64,000 nt of DNA, taken from contig JALIGW010000016.1 of NCBI GenBank assembly GCA_023053685.1, positions 10,754,280 through 10,818,279 of the forward strand, in the 5' to 3' direction. This stretch comes from Diadophis punctatus similis. Its lineage: Eukaryota > Chordata > Lepidosauria > Squamata > Dipsadidae. Below the pieces are notes generated by a model that saw only the letters and a list, made by a program, of their open reading frames with translations, made no database searches and was not told the origin of the DNA. A program made the position numbers and the translations under genes. This document shows, one piece after another, positions 33,985-46,737 of this stretch; within the stretch, counting starts at the first letter, position 1, and the number at the start of each line of letters is the position of its first letter.

Positions 33985-35204
33985 AGTGTAAGGCAGTTCA
34001 TGGTTAAGAGAATTGAATGTTTGATTTTAAATGTAAAGGAAAAAATAGGTAGAAGGCTTCCATTGATAAAATTACACTTTATTTTTCTATATTGTTTTCT
34101 GATTTCGTGCTTAAAGGAAGAAAAAAATTGTTTTACAATAGCATTTCATGTATAAAACTAAATTTGGCTTCTTATCAGGTAATATTGTGAATTTCCAAAC
34201 CACTATTGTTCTGCTATTCTCTAAATTGGTTCCTTTTATTAAGATGAATGTTTTATCTGCTTTCTTGCTAACTTTAACAAATTCTTCCTGAAATACAGCT
34301 CATATTTTGAAGAAGTTTCCACTTCCTATTGTAATGAAACACTGGAGAATATAAATATTTCTTCTGTGTTTCTTTGTTTTCCTTTCGTTCTATGAAATCT
34401 GCTTGTCTCTTTACTCAGTTACACTGCCTTTGAGGCACTTAATTCAGTACACAAATTTTTATTTTAAAGGAGTAGTTATTAAGTCAAAGATGTATTAAGG
34501 CTTATATTTTAAAAAGATTATTCCCTACATACCTTGGTCAACATTTCCTACATTTCCATATGAAAACTGAGAAAATGGCATATTGAACTAGTTCCTTTAT
34601 CATCTGTAATGGAAATTATTAACTAAACCATAGTTAATAGTTTAGTTAAAAGCAATTGTTTAGTTAACTAAACTATTGCTGGTACTGTTTACCTGGATTA
34701 TGAATTTGATGTAGCTTGACTAGAGCTTTGAATCTTGACACTGCTTCAAAGAAAGATAATTATGGAATTACCCATTTTAAAGTATAAGCGTTTAGTAAAT
34801 AAAAGCAGGCCAAATATTACAAACTAATCCTTAATTAATTACTGTCTTTCAGTAACATTTCTGGCAACTTCAGCATGCTGACATTGGTCTAGTAAACCAG
34901 TCATGTGGTGCAATGCCCTGAATCTACTACAATTTGACACTTTGAACATTGTTAATATTACAACTATTTTTGTGGTGGGTTCAGTCATTTCTTTCTTAAC
35001 TAAGGCATGTTTTGGGCAAAAGAGAGAAAGGGGGAGAATTCAATCCATTGACAGTTTGATTCTGTTCATAACAGATAGAAAAACCCATTTACTCCCAAGT
35101 ATTAAACAAATTGGAGGAACATAATGGTCCAAGGGGAGGGCAAATGGAAAAATATGTATTGCAATTTCACAACACAAGCCTTTTTATGATATCGAACACA
35201 CACA
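33985..35204. other. AT-rich DNA downstream of the likely PDGFD end
   Basis: No exon or repeat family seen. It contains a near-perfect palindrome at 34651-34680. Part could still be 3' UTR if a further poly(A) site is used. Confidence 0.4.
34651..34680. repeat. 30-bp near-perfect palindrome
   Basis: Centred on TTAGTTAACTAA, with one mismatch between the arms. A looser inverted relative (TAACTAAACCATAGTTA) lies just upstream. Confidence 0.7.
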
Positions 35205-35390
35205 TATACGGTCCCAAGTTTGCTTTTTCAAAAGGCAACTGGGCTTTCTTTGTTTTTGCTTTGAAGACATTTCGCTTCTCATCCAAGAAGCTTCTTCAGT
35301 TCTTCGGAAGCATTCTTGGATGAGAAGCGAAACGTCTTCAAGCAAACACAAAGAGAGTTCTGTTGCCTTTTGAAAAAGCACCTCTCCGTA
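35205..35390. repeat. Unclassified dispersed repeat, copy 3, foldback
   Basis: Arms of about 70-80 bases pair across a short loop. The left arm has TTTTTCAAAAGGCAACTG and GAAGACATTTCGCTTCTCAT; the right arm is the inverted equivalent ending GCCTTTTGAAAAAGCACC. Confidence 0.72.
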
Positions 35391-35957
35391 CACACATAGA
35401 CAGTAAAAAAGAAACTGCTAGAGTCATGATATCATTGTGCATGTTTCATTAATCTGATGAAAACTCCAAATATAGTTGATGCATTAGGTCAACTGACTGA
35501 TTATATGACAGTGCTTTCTAAGTATCTTGCCGTACTAAATGTACAAAGCAAACAAGATATTTAAAATAAAGAACAGGAAAAGGGAGAAAACAGCCACTCG
35601 ATACTAATTACTGGTGGAGAAGAAAATATTGATATTATATGAATGTGACCTACCAGCAAAAACAACAGAGTTTTCAGAGAAATGTGGTGGGTTATAATTA
35701 CCATCGTCACAACCATCACAAGACAGAGTTGGAACTGTATAAATATGTATATATGAGCTTCATCACAGATATTGTGCCTATGTTCCAGGACACTACATTG
35801 TACACTACAACTATACTGCAAATTAGCATTTGAATTGACCCACATCCTTAGGGAAAGCAAGAATCGTTAATGTAAGTAAGCAAAAGTAACATAAGCAAAA
35901 TGCACAGTGTAGCTTCCTCCAATGTCTCTCTCTTGTGTCAACATATTATGTCCATAA
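35391..35957. other. Intergenic DNA, nothing recognised
   Basis: No feature supported. Confidence 0.4.
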
Positions 35958-36202
35958 GAGCCGTGGTGGTGCAGTGGTTAGAATGCAGAACTGCAGGCTA
36001 CTTCTGCTGACTGCCGGCTGACTGCAATTTGGCAGTCCGAATCTCACCAGGTTCAAGGTTGATTCAGCCTTCCAGCCTTCCAAGGTCAGTAATATGAAGA
36101 GCCAGATTTTGGGGGGCAATATGCTGAATCTGTAAACTGCTTAGAGAGGGCTGTAAAGCACTGTGAAGTGGTATATAAGTCTAAGTGCTATTGCTAGTGC
36201 TA
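35958..36202 (+). repeat. MIR-like tRNA-derived SINE
   Basis: Head GAGCCGTGGTGGTGCAGTGG through tail CTAAGTGCTATTGCTAG. Full length, moderately diverged. Confidence 0.86.
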
Positions 36203-37068
36203 TATTAGCATAGAATACATTGCTCATATATAATGATCCATGTAAACTGAGTGAGATCCTATATACATACTCAACACCTAGAGATGTCTAGATATTCCCA
36301 AACTATCAGCGTATGGTGTTGTGCAAGCTCAGAAAGTAGGCATCCACTTGATCTTCTACTATGTCATTTGAATCCTGTTATTTTGGAGGATTGCACTTTC
36401 AAAAAAGCAATACTGTGGTTTATATCGAGTTGATAAGAGAAATGGATAGCCCAGGAATGAAAATGGATAATCCCACTGAAAATTATTGGTCATATGTTTT
36501 TATCACAATCCTTTCAAAAGTTCTCCTGCACCCCTGCTGGAGCTGTATAAAAGCAAAGTAAACAATGCAATATGTACTGAGATTATGAAGTATTCTGTCT
36601 CTCTTTGTGTGTGTGTCTTTTTTTATATATTAGATCTCTTGTACAAATGCAATTTTCAATGCTTCTGGAAATACGATTGGAAAAAAAATCACTGTAATCT
36701 TGGTAGGAGCAAACTTGCTATCTTGTGCAATTTATATATGTATTGGTTTTTTTGTTATTGTATCCCTAAAATGCTGCCTTTTATAGAGTGAACACTTTAG
36801 TAGTACAGCACATATAATTGTGTTTTAAAGTCAATTACAAATAAACAAGCTTTTGAAGGAAGAATGCTGGATTTATTAATATGTGTCAGTGTTATTAAAT
36901 TCTGCTGAAAGGGCAATTTAAGCAGTACTCTTTGTTCTTTTATCTTCCTAGTCAGCAAGTGCCCAATTTCATGCAAAGCTTTAGACTTTACACAATTTCC
37001 TTTCCTCTAAACTAATCCAAGTTTATTCCCAATCATCCATAGTTAATGAAATCAGTGGTTAAAAACAC
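36203..37068. other. Intergenic DNA, nothing recognised
   Basis: The frames at 36251-36791 are AT-rich, without family resemblance or gene signals. Confidence 0.4.
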
Positions 37069-37076
37069 CCCTTTTC

Positions 37077-37375
37077 CAGGGGCGGGTTGCTCACTTACCG
37101 ATACCGGTGTGCTGCGCGCGCATCTCCATGTTTCGTGTGTGCGCTCGCTACGGACACATGCCCCCTTGCGTGATTTTGCTTCTGCGCATGTGCGGAAGCA
37201 AAATCTCACCGAAATCTCGCGAGAAGCAAAAAAGCCCAAAAATCCTTTAAAAAAGATGGCGATGCGCACGACGGACCGGCGAAGATGGCACCGGAGCGGT
37301 CACATGCAAATTGCGCAATCAGCCACTCCCTACCGGAGCTACGCACCAGACCGCACCAGTAGGAACCCACCACTG
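37077..37375. mobile_element. hAT-type MITE, exact 8-bp duplication
   Basis: CCCTTTTC flanks both sides (37069-37076, 37376-37383). Ends CAGGGGCGGGTTGC and GTAGGAACCCACCACTG. Core CTTCTGCGCATGTGCGGAAG is a near-palindrome. It is a reverse-orientation relative of the 3582 element. Confidence 0.86.
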
Positions 37376-37383
37376 CCCTTTTC

Positions 37384-37896
37384 CCCTAAATTATGGATAC
37401 TTGTTCTTAACCATGACAGTGCCAAAATAGCAAAACATAAATCATAACATCTCAATATAGACTGTAACCTTTTGTAGTGACAATGTGATAACTCTCACAA
37501 GTGTCAAGGGGCAGAATTTGTATCACACTATTTGCTCCCTCTCCCCACACAAGAGATATATGTCTAACTGTTGCTTTTCATTAGAAGAGACAAATACTTT
37601 GATTTGATAGAAGCAACTTGTTATTTAAAACAACCATTTATTCATGCAGCCATGAGGACTAGTCACCTGTTGCATTTTTAAAAGAACAGAATAACCTCTG
37701 TGCACAGTACAAAGAAGTCACAATCAAGAGGACCCATAATCAAGCATGAGGGGTAGCATTTAATCTGGCATATCAATATAACTCTACAAGACACTTTTAC
37801 ATATAGGCTAATACTGCAGGCTGTCTGGCTTCTCAAATCTGCCAAACCTGATTTGCAAGGAAGTGGCTCACTAAGATTGAAAATACAGAATACAAA
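37384..37896. other. Intergenic DNA, nothing recognised
   Basis: No feature supported. Confidence 0.4.
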
Positions 37897-38570
37897 ATAA
37901 CAGAGTTTCAAGTGATCTTGGAGGTCTACTAGTCCAACCCCCTTCTCAGGAAACCCTATATCATTTCAGAAAAATGGTTGTCCTATCTCTTCTTAAACAC
38001 TCCAGTGTTGGAGCATCCACAACTCCTGGAGGCAAGTCGTTCCACTGATTAATTGTTCTCACTGTCAGGAAATTTCTCCTTGGTTCTAGGTTGCTTCTCT
38101 CCTTGATTAGTTTCTGTTCATTGTTTCTTGTCCTGCCTTCAAGTGTTTTCAAGAATAGGTTGACCTCCTCTTCTTTGTGGCAACCCCTGAGATAGCAATA
38201 GCAATAGCACTTAGACTTATTTTCCGCTTTACAGTGCTTTACAGCCCTCTCTTAAGTGGTTTACAGAGTCAGCATATTGCCCCCAACAATCTGGGTCCTC
38301 ATTTTACCCACCTCGGAAGGATGGAAAGCTGAGTCAACCTTAAGCCCGGTGAGATTTGAACTGCCAAATTGCAGACAGCTGGCAGTCAGCAGAAGTAGCC
38401 TGCAGTACTGCATTCTAACCACTGCGCCACCGTGGCTCATGAGGTATTGGAACACTGCTATCATATCACCCTTAGTCCTTCTTTTCATTGAACTAGACAT
38501 ACCCAATTCCAGCAACTGTTCTTTATACGTTTGAGCCTCCAATCCCCTAATCATCTTTGTTGCTCAATTC
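37897..38570 (-). mobile_element. CR1 LINE 3' end, minus, interrupted by a SINE
   Basis: AACAGAGTTTCAAGTGATCT (3' terminus) through CTTCTTTGTGGCAACCCCTG, then after the SINE the text continues at AGGTATTGGAACACTGCTAT to about 38570. Minus frames give EGRTRNNEQKLIKERSNLE. Confidence 0.87.
38193..38438 (-). repeat. MIR-like tRNA-derived SINE nested in CR1
   Basis: It interrupts the CR1 word CCTGAGATATTGG, with TGAGATA on the left and TGAGGTA on the right as a probable short duplication. The SINE therefore postdates this CR1. Confidence 0.87.
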
Positions 38571-38689
38571 TTATTACACAGTGATGCAAGATCACTTTTG
38601 AATTCAAAAGATTCCAGGTTCAGTTCTTAGTGTGTCTCCTTTAGATAGCATTCATTTACATATGGTATACAAACATTTCATATCACAAA

Positions 38690-39830
<1,141 letters not shown>

Positions 39831-39945
39831 TGGAAAGGAAGCAGTGGCTAAGGATATCCTACATAAAACACGTTGGGTGAGAGAAACTTTTCATCAGATT
39901 TCATCAAATCTTGGGGGATCCCTTCTGTCATCCATAGCTCCAGAT

Positions 39946-40470
39946 CAGTGGTGGGTTCCTACCGGTGCGGTCCACTCTATAGCACCGGTAGCGGCCCGCT
40001 GGTGATGTCACAGTACCGGTGCGATCAGTTGCCGGTGCCTGGGTGCCGCCATTTTTTTTTAAAAAAATTATATATATATTTTTAATTTTCTTCTGCGCAT
40101 GCCCAGAAGCCGAGCTTCCGGCACTGCGCATGCACTGCCTTCCTACCCCACAGTGAGTCCAAGCAGGAGAGGATGGCTGAGAGAGTGCGTGAGACCCTGA
40201 AAGAACGGGCGGCAGGAGCTATCTCCATTCCCCTCCCTTCAGCAGTCTGAGAAGCCACGAACGCGCGGTGATGATCCTAGGCATTTTTGCACGTTTGAGG
40301 CTTCTTGAACTGCTGAGGGGAGGGGGAATGGGCGGCAGGACCTATCTCAGTTCCCCTCCCTTCAGCAGTCTGAGAAGCCATGCCCACCCAGTCACATGGC
40401 TGGCAAGCCACACCCACAAAATAAGCCACGCCCACAGAGTGGTAGTAAAAATATTAGGAACCCGCCCCTG
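39946..40470. mobile_element. hAT-type MITE of the 17523 family, exact 8-bp duplication
   Basis: CTCCAGAT flanks both sides (39938-39945, 40471-40478). Deletion variant: the second half jumps from CTTCAGCAGTCTGAGAAGCC to CCCACCCAGTCACATGGC. Confidence 0.88.
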
Positions 40471-40478
40471 CTCCAGAT

Positions 40479-41152
40479 GCAGAAAGCATGAATGTATGCA
40501 ATTTCTGTAGCAAGCAAGCATAAAGTGGAATGTAATGGACATCAAACAGGTCAAAGGGGGATTAGGAATGTTTTTCAGGTGCCTAATCTAGTCTTTAAAA
40601 CGCAACATCATTTATGAGAACGTACTCTGTCCCTGACCAGCCAGAACAATTTATTCCTCTCTTCTATTATTTCTATCACATCCTTCCCCAAAATGAGTTT
40701 AAAAGCAGCTTACATAATTAAAGTACTGCCACAGGAAAAGCACATAATAATAGAATTGGCAACAACACAGAGCCCTCAGCAACATTGAGTGAATGCTAAA
40801 ACTAAGAAGTCTCAGAAAATGAAAAAGGCATTTTGAAACAAATATGAGGAAGTTTCAGGGGAAAGGGGCCAATAATTTTTTCCTTCACAAAAGCAGGAGG
40901 CATTCATATATATCATTGTCCAAATCAGAACCAAGGCAATTCAACATGATTCTATAATCATTTCAATACCTATTGGAACCAGATGCACAAAACATAATTT
41001 TAGACCATACGCAGCCATCTCTGTCAGCCTAATAAATTGATGCAACATCCCATCCATTTGAAAGTAGGATGTGCTTATGGATACTAAATGTTTAATCTAA
41101 ATGAGCACCCAGCACATTTCCCCCCAAATTTCTAAAGCAGGAGGGCTGGATG
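40479..41152. other. Intergenic DNA, nothing recognised
   Basis: Apparently unique. Confidence 0.4.
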
Positions 41153-41160
41153 GTATAATT

Positions 41161-41585
41161 CAGTGATGGCGAACCTTTTTTTCCTCAGGTGCCGAAATAG
41201 TGCGTGTGCGAGCTATTGCACGCGCGTGCGTGCCCACACCCATAATTCAAAGCTGCTCACTTGCTCCATCCTCCTGCACATGCGTGCAGGACACCCCCAC
41301 TCCCCCATTTCTCGACTTCCAGTGGGCCCGGTGGGCCCATTTTTCGCCCTCCCCAAGCTCCTGAGGCTTTCTTGGAGCTTGGAGAGGGCAAAAACGCTCC
41401 CCCCTGCCACCCTGGAGGCTTTCCGGAGGCCGAAATCGCCCTCCCAGAGCCGTCATGCGAGTCAAAAATCAACTGGTGGGCACGCACATGCGCACTGGAG
41501 CTGAGTTAGGGCAACGGCTCGTGTGCCGGCATATATGGCTCCACGTGCCACCTGTGGCACCCGTGCCATAGGTTCGCCATCACTG
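41161..41585. mobile_element. hAT-type MITE (CAGTGATGGC family), exact 8-bp duplication
   Basis: GTATAATT flanks both sides (41153-41160, 41586-41593). Terminal repeats CAGTGATGGCGAACC and GGTTCGCCATCACTG are perfect inverses. Best reference copy of this family. Confidence 0.92.
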
Positions 41586-41678
41586 GTATAATTTGTACCT
41601 AAACCCATATCCTCACTGCATTACTCCCTTGTATGTTGCTGGTACAAAGTCTATCAAGGATACAGTTATTACTTACCA

Positions 41679-41808
41679 CAGGAAGTCCTCACTTAAGGGC
41701 CGCAGTGGGGACTGACAATTCTGTTGGTGAGCAATGTAGTCATTAAGTGAAACATCAAGGGACTGTACGAGACTTACATCAATTCCACTGCAGTTGTTAA
41801 GTGACAAA
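41679..41808. mobile_element. Truncated mariner/Tigger-like MITE
   Basis: CAGGAAGTCCTCACTTAAGG and GCAGTTGTTAAGTGACAA are recognisable; the right end is lost. Confidence 0.5.
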
Positions 41809-41929
41809 GTTTCCACCCTGGGAATCTTGTATTAATGTTTAGAACTATTGTATGACCAATAAATCCAACTCTCCATGCGGTGACAGCACTTCAATTTTCG
41901 GAAAGCTGCTATAACGTATCCCCTTAGCT

Positions 41930-42048
41930 GAGGGTTTCTCCATCTTGGCAACTTGAAGAGGTGGATTTCAGTTCCCAGAATTCCCCAGCTAGCAGTTCTA
42001 GGAGTTGAAGTCCACATATCTTCAAGCTGTCAAGGTTAAGAAACAGTG
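41930..42048. mobile_element. Palindromic hAT-type MITE, diverged
   Basis: ATCTTGGCAACTTGAAGAGG on the left and CTTCAAGCTGTCAAGGTTAA on the right, around the GGAATTC-type centre. Same family as 26862, with eroded termini. Confidence 0.7.
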
Positions 42049-42817
42049 CCTTATCCTTTTCTTCTTTGGGATAAACATACACAGTTCTAGCACTGATAAT
42101 GTTTCTTAGTTGAGTAACAAAAGATCTGCAAGAAAACAAACAAGGTCAGAGAGCACCAAGGACCCCACAGTTGAGCCCTGAGCTATAAATATTCTCTTAT
42201 ATTGATAAGTTCTTTCAACATTCTTCATAACATTAAATCTCCAATACCTCACTGTCCACAATGATTTTTCTTGGCTCTGTTTCCAGTTCCTCAACATTCT
42301 TCTTGTATTGTGCCAAGCAAAATTAAAACCCTTATTCCAGAATTCTCTCTGACCAATGCAGCACAGAGAGAAACTATTTCTTCCTTCCATTGCAACATGG
42401 TATGTCTCTTGATGTATCCCAAAGCTCTTCTGACAGCTGATTAGATTATTTAGTTTAGATTATTATGTTACAGCTTTAATCTTATCGATGTTTGGGGAGG
42501 TCTGTAAACTACTCAGGGTCAGGTATGATTGGAGGGGCACATAAGCCTAGTTAAATAAATGCATTGGAGGGAAAAAAGAAAGATCTAATAAATCAAAGTG
42601 ATGTATTTCTATTATCAGAAATGAAAACACTGTGTCCAGGGTATGAGCTACAAGTAAACAGATTAGCCCAATAAAGAAGACCACATGGCTTTAGAATGGT
42701 GCATCTTTTTGAAAAACTCAAATGGTATCCCATTCTCTGCAACTAACGTAATTTGATCCCAAAGTCTTAGATTTACCTGGTATTCTAGAAGAAAGTAACC
42801 ATAGCTTAAATGAAATG
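42049..42817. other. Intergenic DNA, nothing recognised
   Basis: The 94-codon minus frame at 42106-42390 has no recognisable family. Confidence 0.4.
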
Positions 42818-42825
42818 GTTTCCAA

Positions 42826-43080
42826 CAGGGGTGAAATGCTACCGGTTCGGCCTGGTTCAGGTGTACCGTTAGCGGTGGCCGCAGGTGATTCGGAGAACTG
42901 GTAGCGGCGGCCTCACGAGGCTCCGCCCACCCACCCGGACATTGGCATTTTATTTTTTTTAACTCTCTGCACATGCACAAAGCCTTCTGTGCATGCGCAG
43001 AAGGTGAAAAAGCGTGTACGAAAATGGCAAAGTGCCCGCTTCCGAACCAGTAGGGAAGGTAAGTAGATTTCACCACTGGA
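42826..43080. mobile_element. hAT-type MITE (CAGGGGTGAAATGC family)
   Basis: Left end CAGGGGTGAAATGCTACCGG matches the 23972 element. The right end AGATTTCACCACTG is shorter. Flanks GTTTCCAA and CTTTCCAG agree at 6 of 8. Core GCACATGCACAAAGCC hairpin. Confidence 0.72.
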
Positions 43081-43980
43081 CTTTCCAGTTTTAGTAAACC
43101 AAAATATTTCCTTCTGCATTGCATCATGTTTGAAATAACAATTGCACATTTGGGTATTCAATCAAGATGTGTGGAATTGTGTATTGGGGGAAACGGTTAT
43201 ATTTCTTCCCTCGATTTTAATGAAGACCCTTGAGCCCATTTTAAATCTTTGAGAGAGAAAAGAAAGCAAATCAGCTTTCTGCAAGAAATACAGTTTGCAG
43301 ACAACTGAACTCCTTGAGACTAAAATAATTTATTAATTAACAATCCCTTTAACTTTTGTACTTTGTACAGAAAAAAAATGTCACAAATGAAAAAAAAAAA
43401 GAATCGACACATGATATTAAATCATTACTATCCAATTTAGGATAGGAGGACATGAGGGGTCCATAGCTGTCTGGAAGATGATGCCTGTTAATTATATTTC
43501 CAACCATCCCATATTCTTTTATCCTTCATGTGTGTGCAGCTTCCACCAAAGCTAACTTAAATTACTTCCACAATTTTTTTTTAAATCCATCAAATTACAT
43601 CTAATGAAAGATACATTCTATTCTCATGCTGTTTTTCTGCTTAGTGAAACTTTAGGGGGTATCCCCATTCTTCTTTCAAACTTCTTTCAGATTCTTTTAT
43701 TGTAATGTCAGCTTACAATAAAGTAGAATTAGTTCATCTGGATGGGCTTTTTGTCTACACTACCTTGCAAGGTAGACATCAGTTTTGCAAGTCTGAAAGT
43801 GCATTTCTCCCCCCACCCACCTCACCTTTACAGCCCAAGAAACTATGGAGGATCCGTTCTGAGACATTTGCCCTGCCCACATTCCTTCTGTGGACCACTT
43901 AAACTTAAATAAGTTAGAGGTTAATTGTACCTTCATCACAACAAATATAAACAATTTTTAAGGATCAGCTGTCTAGAGCA
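43081..43980. other. Intergenic DNA, nothing recognised
   Basis: AT-rich; no feature supported. Confidence 0.4.
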
Positions 43981-43988
43981 CTTCTGGG

Positions 43989-44536
43989 CAGTGGTGAAAT
44001 CCAAATTTTTTTACTACCGGTTCTATGGGCGTGGCTTGGTGGCATGGTGTGGCTTGGTGGGCGTGGCAGGGGAAGGATACTGCAAAATCCCCATTCCCTC
44101 CCCACTCCAGGGGGAAGGATATTGCAAAATCCCCATTCCCTCCCCGCTCCTGGGGGAAGGATATTGCAAAATCTCCATTCCCTCCCCACTCCTGGGGGAA
44201 GGATACTGCAAAATCTCCATTCCCTCCCCACTCCTGGGGGAAGGATATTGCAAAATCCCCATTCCCTCCCCACTCCCGGGGGAAGGATATTGCAAAATCT
44301 CCATTCCCTCCCCACTCCTGGGGGAAGGATATTGCAAAATCCCCATTCCCTCCCCACTCCTGGGGGGAGGATACTGCAAAATCCCCATTCCCTCCCACTC
44401 CAGGGAAAGGATATTGCAAAATCTCCATTCCCACCCCACTCTGGGGCCAGCCAGAGGTGGTATTTGCCAGTTCTCTGAACTACTCAAAATTTCCGCTACC
44501 GGTTCTCCAGAACCTGTCAGAACCTGTCACCCCTGC
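43989..44536. mobile_element. hAT-type MITE (CAGTGGTGAAATCC family) with internal minisatellite
   Basis: Flanks CTTCTGGG (43981-43988) and TTTCTGGG (44537-44544), 7 of 8. Terminal parts match the unexpanded copy at 60536; the difference is the tandem array at 44075-44440. Confidence 0.82.
44075..44440. repeat. 42-bp tandem repeat, about 8-9 units
   Basis: Unit includes AAGGATATTGCAAAATCCCC followed by ATTCCCTCCCCACTCC. A 42-base period is 14 codons, so several frames on both strands stay open (14-residue repeat such as GEGYCKIPIPSPLL). The final units are slightly shorter or diverged. Confidence 0.93.
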
Positions 44537-44544
44537 TTTCTGGG

Positions 44545-45013
44545 CAATCTCAAGTCCTCTTCTTGTCTCAAAAGGAATTATCGAAGAGCTGGTCTACTCA
44601 CTGGCTCTTCATTCCACTGTAGTCATTAGCTCTGCTTTTCATGGCGCTGTCTTCAGTTTGCTATTTTTTTTCTTTTTTTCCTTAGAAGTCACCCGCATCG
44701 ATACAAAAATCCTTTTTTTTAATGTAGCCTTTATAATTAGAAGACTAGAGATCAGTTCTAAATGAACTGCTATTATTGCGTTGCATTAAAGTCTTCTTCA
44801 CTGCTGACCTTTCTATAGTTAAATTAAAAATTAAAAAACAGCATTAGAAAAATATAAAACAAACTATTAAAAATGACAATAATCCACATCAATTATCTGA
44901 AGAATTACTGATAAGTCAAAGTCCCATATTGCCTCTAATGTCATTCCTTTGGATAATCTTTATTTGCAGGATTGTTGGAAAGTCAAAAAAAAAAACCTTC
45001 CTTCCTATTTAGC
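44545..45013. other. Intergenic DNA, nothing recognised
   Basis: No feature supported. Confidence 0.4.
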
Positions 45014-45021
45014 CACTTAAC

Positions 45022-45198
45022 CAGCGGTGGGTTGTTCCTGGTTCGGCCCGGTTTGGCAAACCGATAGCAGTAGCGGGAGGCTCTGCCCACCTGCCTGGGA
45101 CGCTTCTGCACATGCGCAGAAGCATTGTGCATGTGCGTGTGCGCACGCACATGCACGAGTGAACCAGTAGCGACGGGATTTAGAACCCACTACTACTG
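45022..45198. mobile_element. Short hAT-type MITE
   Basis: Flanks CACTTAAC (45014-45021) and CTCTTAAC (45199-45206), 7 of 8. Core CACATGCGCAGAAGC followed by a GTGCGTGTGCGCACGCAC-like purine/pyrimidine run. Confidence 0.78.
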
Positions 45199-45293
45199 CT
45201 CTTAACCCATCTTTCTTATCTCTCTATTCATTCTACACACCACTAAATTACCCCAAGTTTTTCTCTAGATAGAAAGCTAGTAATATTCTATAC

Positions 45294-45691
45294 CAGTGAT
45301 GGCGAACCTTTTTTTCCTGGGTGCCGAAAGCGTGCACGCACCCCCATCTGCCACACACCCCTGCGTATGCGTGTGCAACCCCCCATGCTGTCCCATGGAT
45401 GCTTGCATGACACCCCGCTCCCCTGTTTCCTGACTTCCAGTAGGCCCATTTTTTCTCTCCCAATGCTCCAGAGGCTTCCCTGGAGCCTGGGGAGGGCAAA
45501 AATGCCCTCCCCCACCTCCCCCAAGGCCTCCAGAGGCCTAAAAAGCCCTCACAGAGCCTCCACACAAGCCAAAAATCAGCTGGCCAGCACGCACATGCGC
45601 GCTGGAGCTGAGCTAGGGCAACGACTCACGTGCCGGGAGATATGGCTCCACGTAAACCTGTGGCACATGTGTCATAGGTTCGCCATCACGG
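45294..45691. mobile_element. hAT-type MITE (CAGTGATGGC family), exact 8-bp duplication
   Basis: TTCTATAC flanks both sides (45286-45293, 45692-45699). Ends CAGTGATGGCGAACC and GGTTCGCCATCACGG. Confidence 0.9.
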
Positions 45692-45699
45692 TTCTATAC

Positions 45700-46594
45700 C
45701 CTCTTTTATACAGGAGTGATTTCAGTCCCAATTTCCATGCCTAGCAAACCTAAAATTCCCAGATGCTTATACACATATAAATTTTAAAATGTGCATTTTA
45801 AGAAGGGATTTTTACCGTATGGATTTTTTCCTCTCACTAAATTGTGTTACGGTGGTTTGAAATAAATCTTTTGATTGTCTAATTCAGTGTTGTTGTTTTT
45901 TCAAACCAGCAACTTAAAGATATAGAGAAAAGGGACATGTCTTTAGAAGAATTGGATGTTCTGCTCAGTCATTGCCTTGTTTAGGAACACCAGACAACTT
46001 TTGAAGGGCAAAAGAAATGTCTTAAAAGCAAATAAATAAAATATTGGGAAGGTAAGCAATAAGAAAATTTCCAGAAGACCAACTTCCTGCCACCAAGTAG
46101 AAAAAGAGAATTTGCAATCTCTGGTTCTTATTGAAATGACCTTTCTTGGCGTCGCTACTTTGGAATCAGATACAGTTCAGCCAAGCAAAATAGATGCCAA
46201 TAAAAAGTGCATTGAAAAGAAGAGAGAGAGAGAGAGAGAAACAGCAGTCAGAAATGGACGTGAAAGGCCAATATTGCACTCACAGTAGGAACAAATTGGC
46301 TTTTGAAAAATGTAAAAGGTATAAAAGAAAATTCCATACATACATCTGTACAGTTAGGAGATTGCCTGTTTTTAGAAAAACCATAAGAAATATTGTCTTG
46401 TCGTAGGGAAAAGAGAGTCATGAAAATAATCAGATAATAAAAGCATTCTGAATGTTATTTATGGTATTATTTTATGTTACAATGGCAATAAGATTTTCAT
46501 CTTTGGCTAATTATGATATTCAAGGTATAAAGGAAATTAAAACAATACAACTAAAGACACAAACAAAGGCAAAATTGAAATGTGTTAAAGGCAT
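45700..46594. other. Intergenic DNA, nothing recognised
   Basis: Short (GA)n run near 46211-46240; otherwise unremarkable. Confidence 0.4.
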
Positions 46595-46682
46595 AGTTTG
46601 GATTAATGGTTAAGGCATCAGGCTAGAAACTGGGACACTGTGAGTTATAGTGCAACTCTGAGCACAAAACCAGCTGGGTGAT
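46595..46682 (+). repeat. tRNA-derived SINE head fragment
   Basis: GTTTGGATTAATGGTTAAGG and CATCAGGCTAGAAACTGGGA resemble the head of the SINE at 61272. Cut off by the (TTTG)n tract. Confidence 0.5.
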
Positions 46683-46686
46683 TTTA

Positions 46687-46737
46687 TTTGTTTGTTTGTT
46701 TGTTTGTTTGTTTGTTTGTTTGTTTGTTTGTTTGTTT
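46687..46737. repeat. (TTTG)n microsatellite
   Basis: About 13 units at the 3' end of the minus-strand CR1. Confidence 0.95.

Noticed and set aside
44075..44440. CRISPR-like array
   Set aside because: Regular repeats but no distinct unique spacers. It is a head-to-tail minisatellite in animal DNA.
43925..44765. Five overlapping frames of 130-246 codons on both strands
   Set aside because: They come from a 42-bp tandem repeat inside a hAT MITE. The period is a multiple of 3, so frames stay open by arithmetic.
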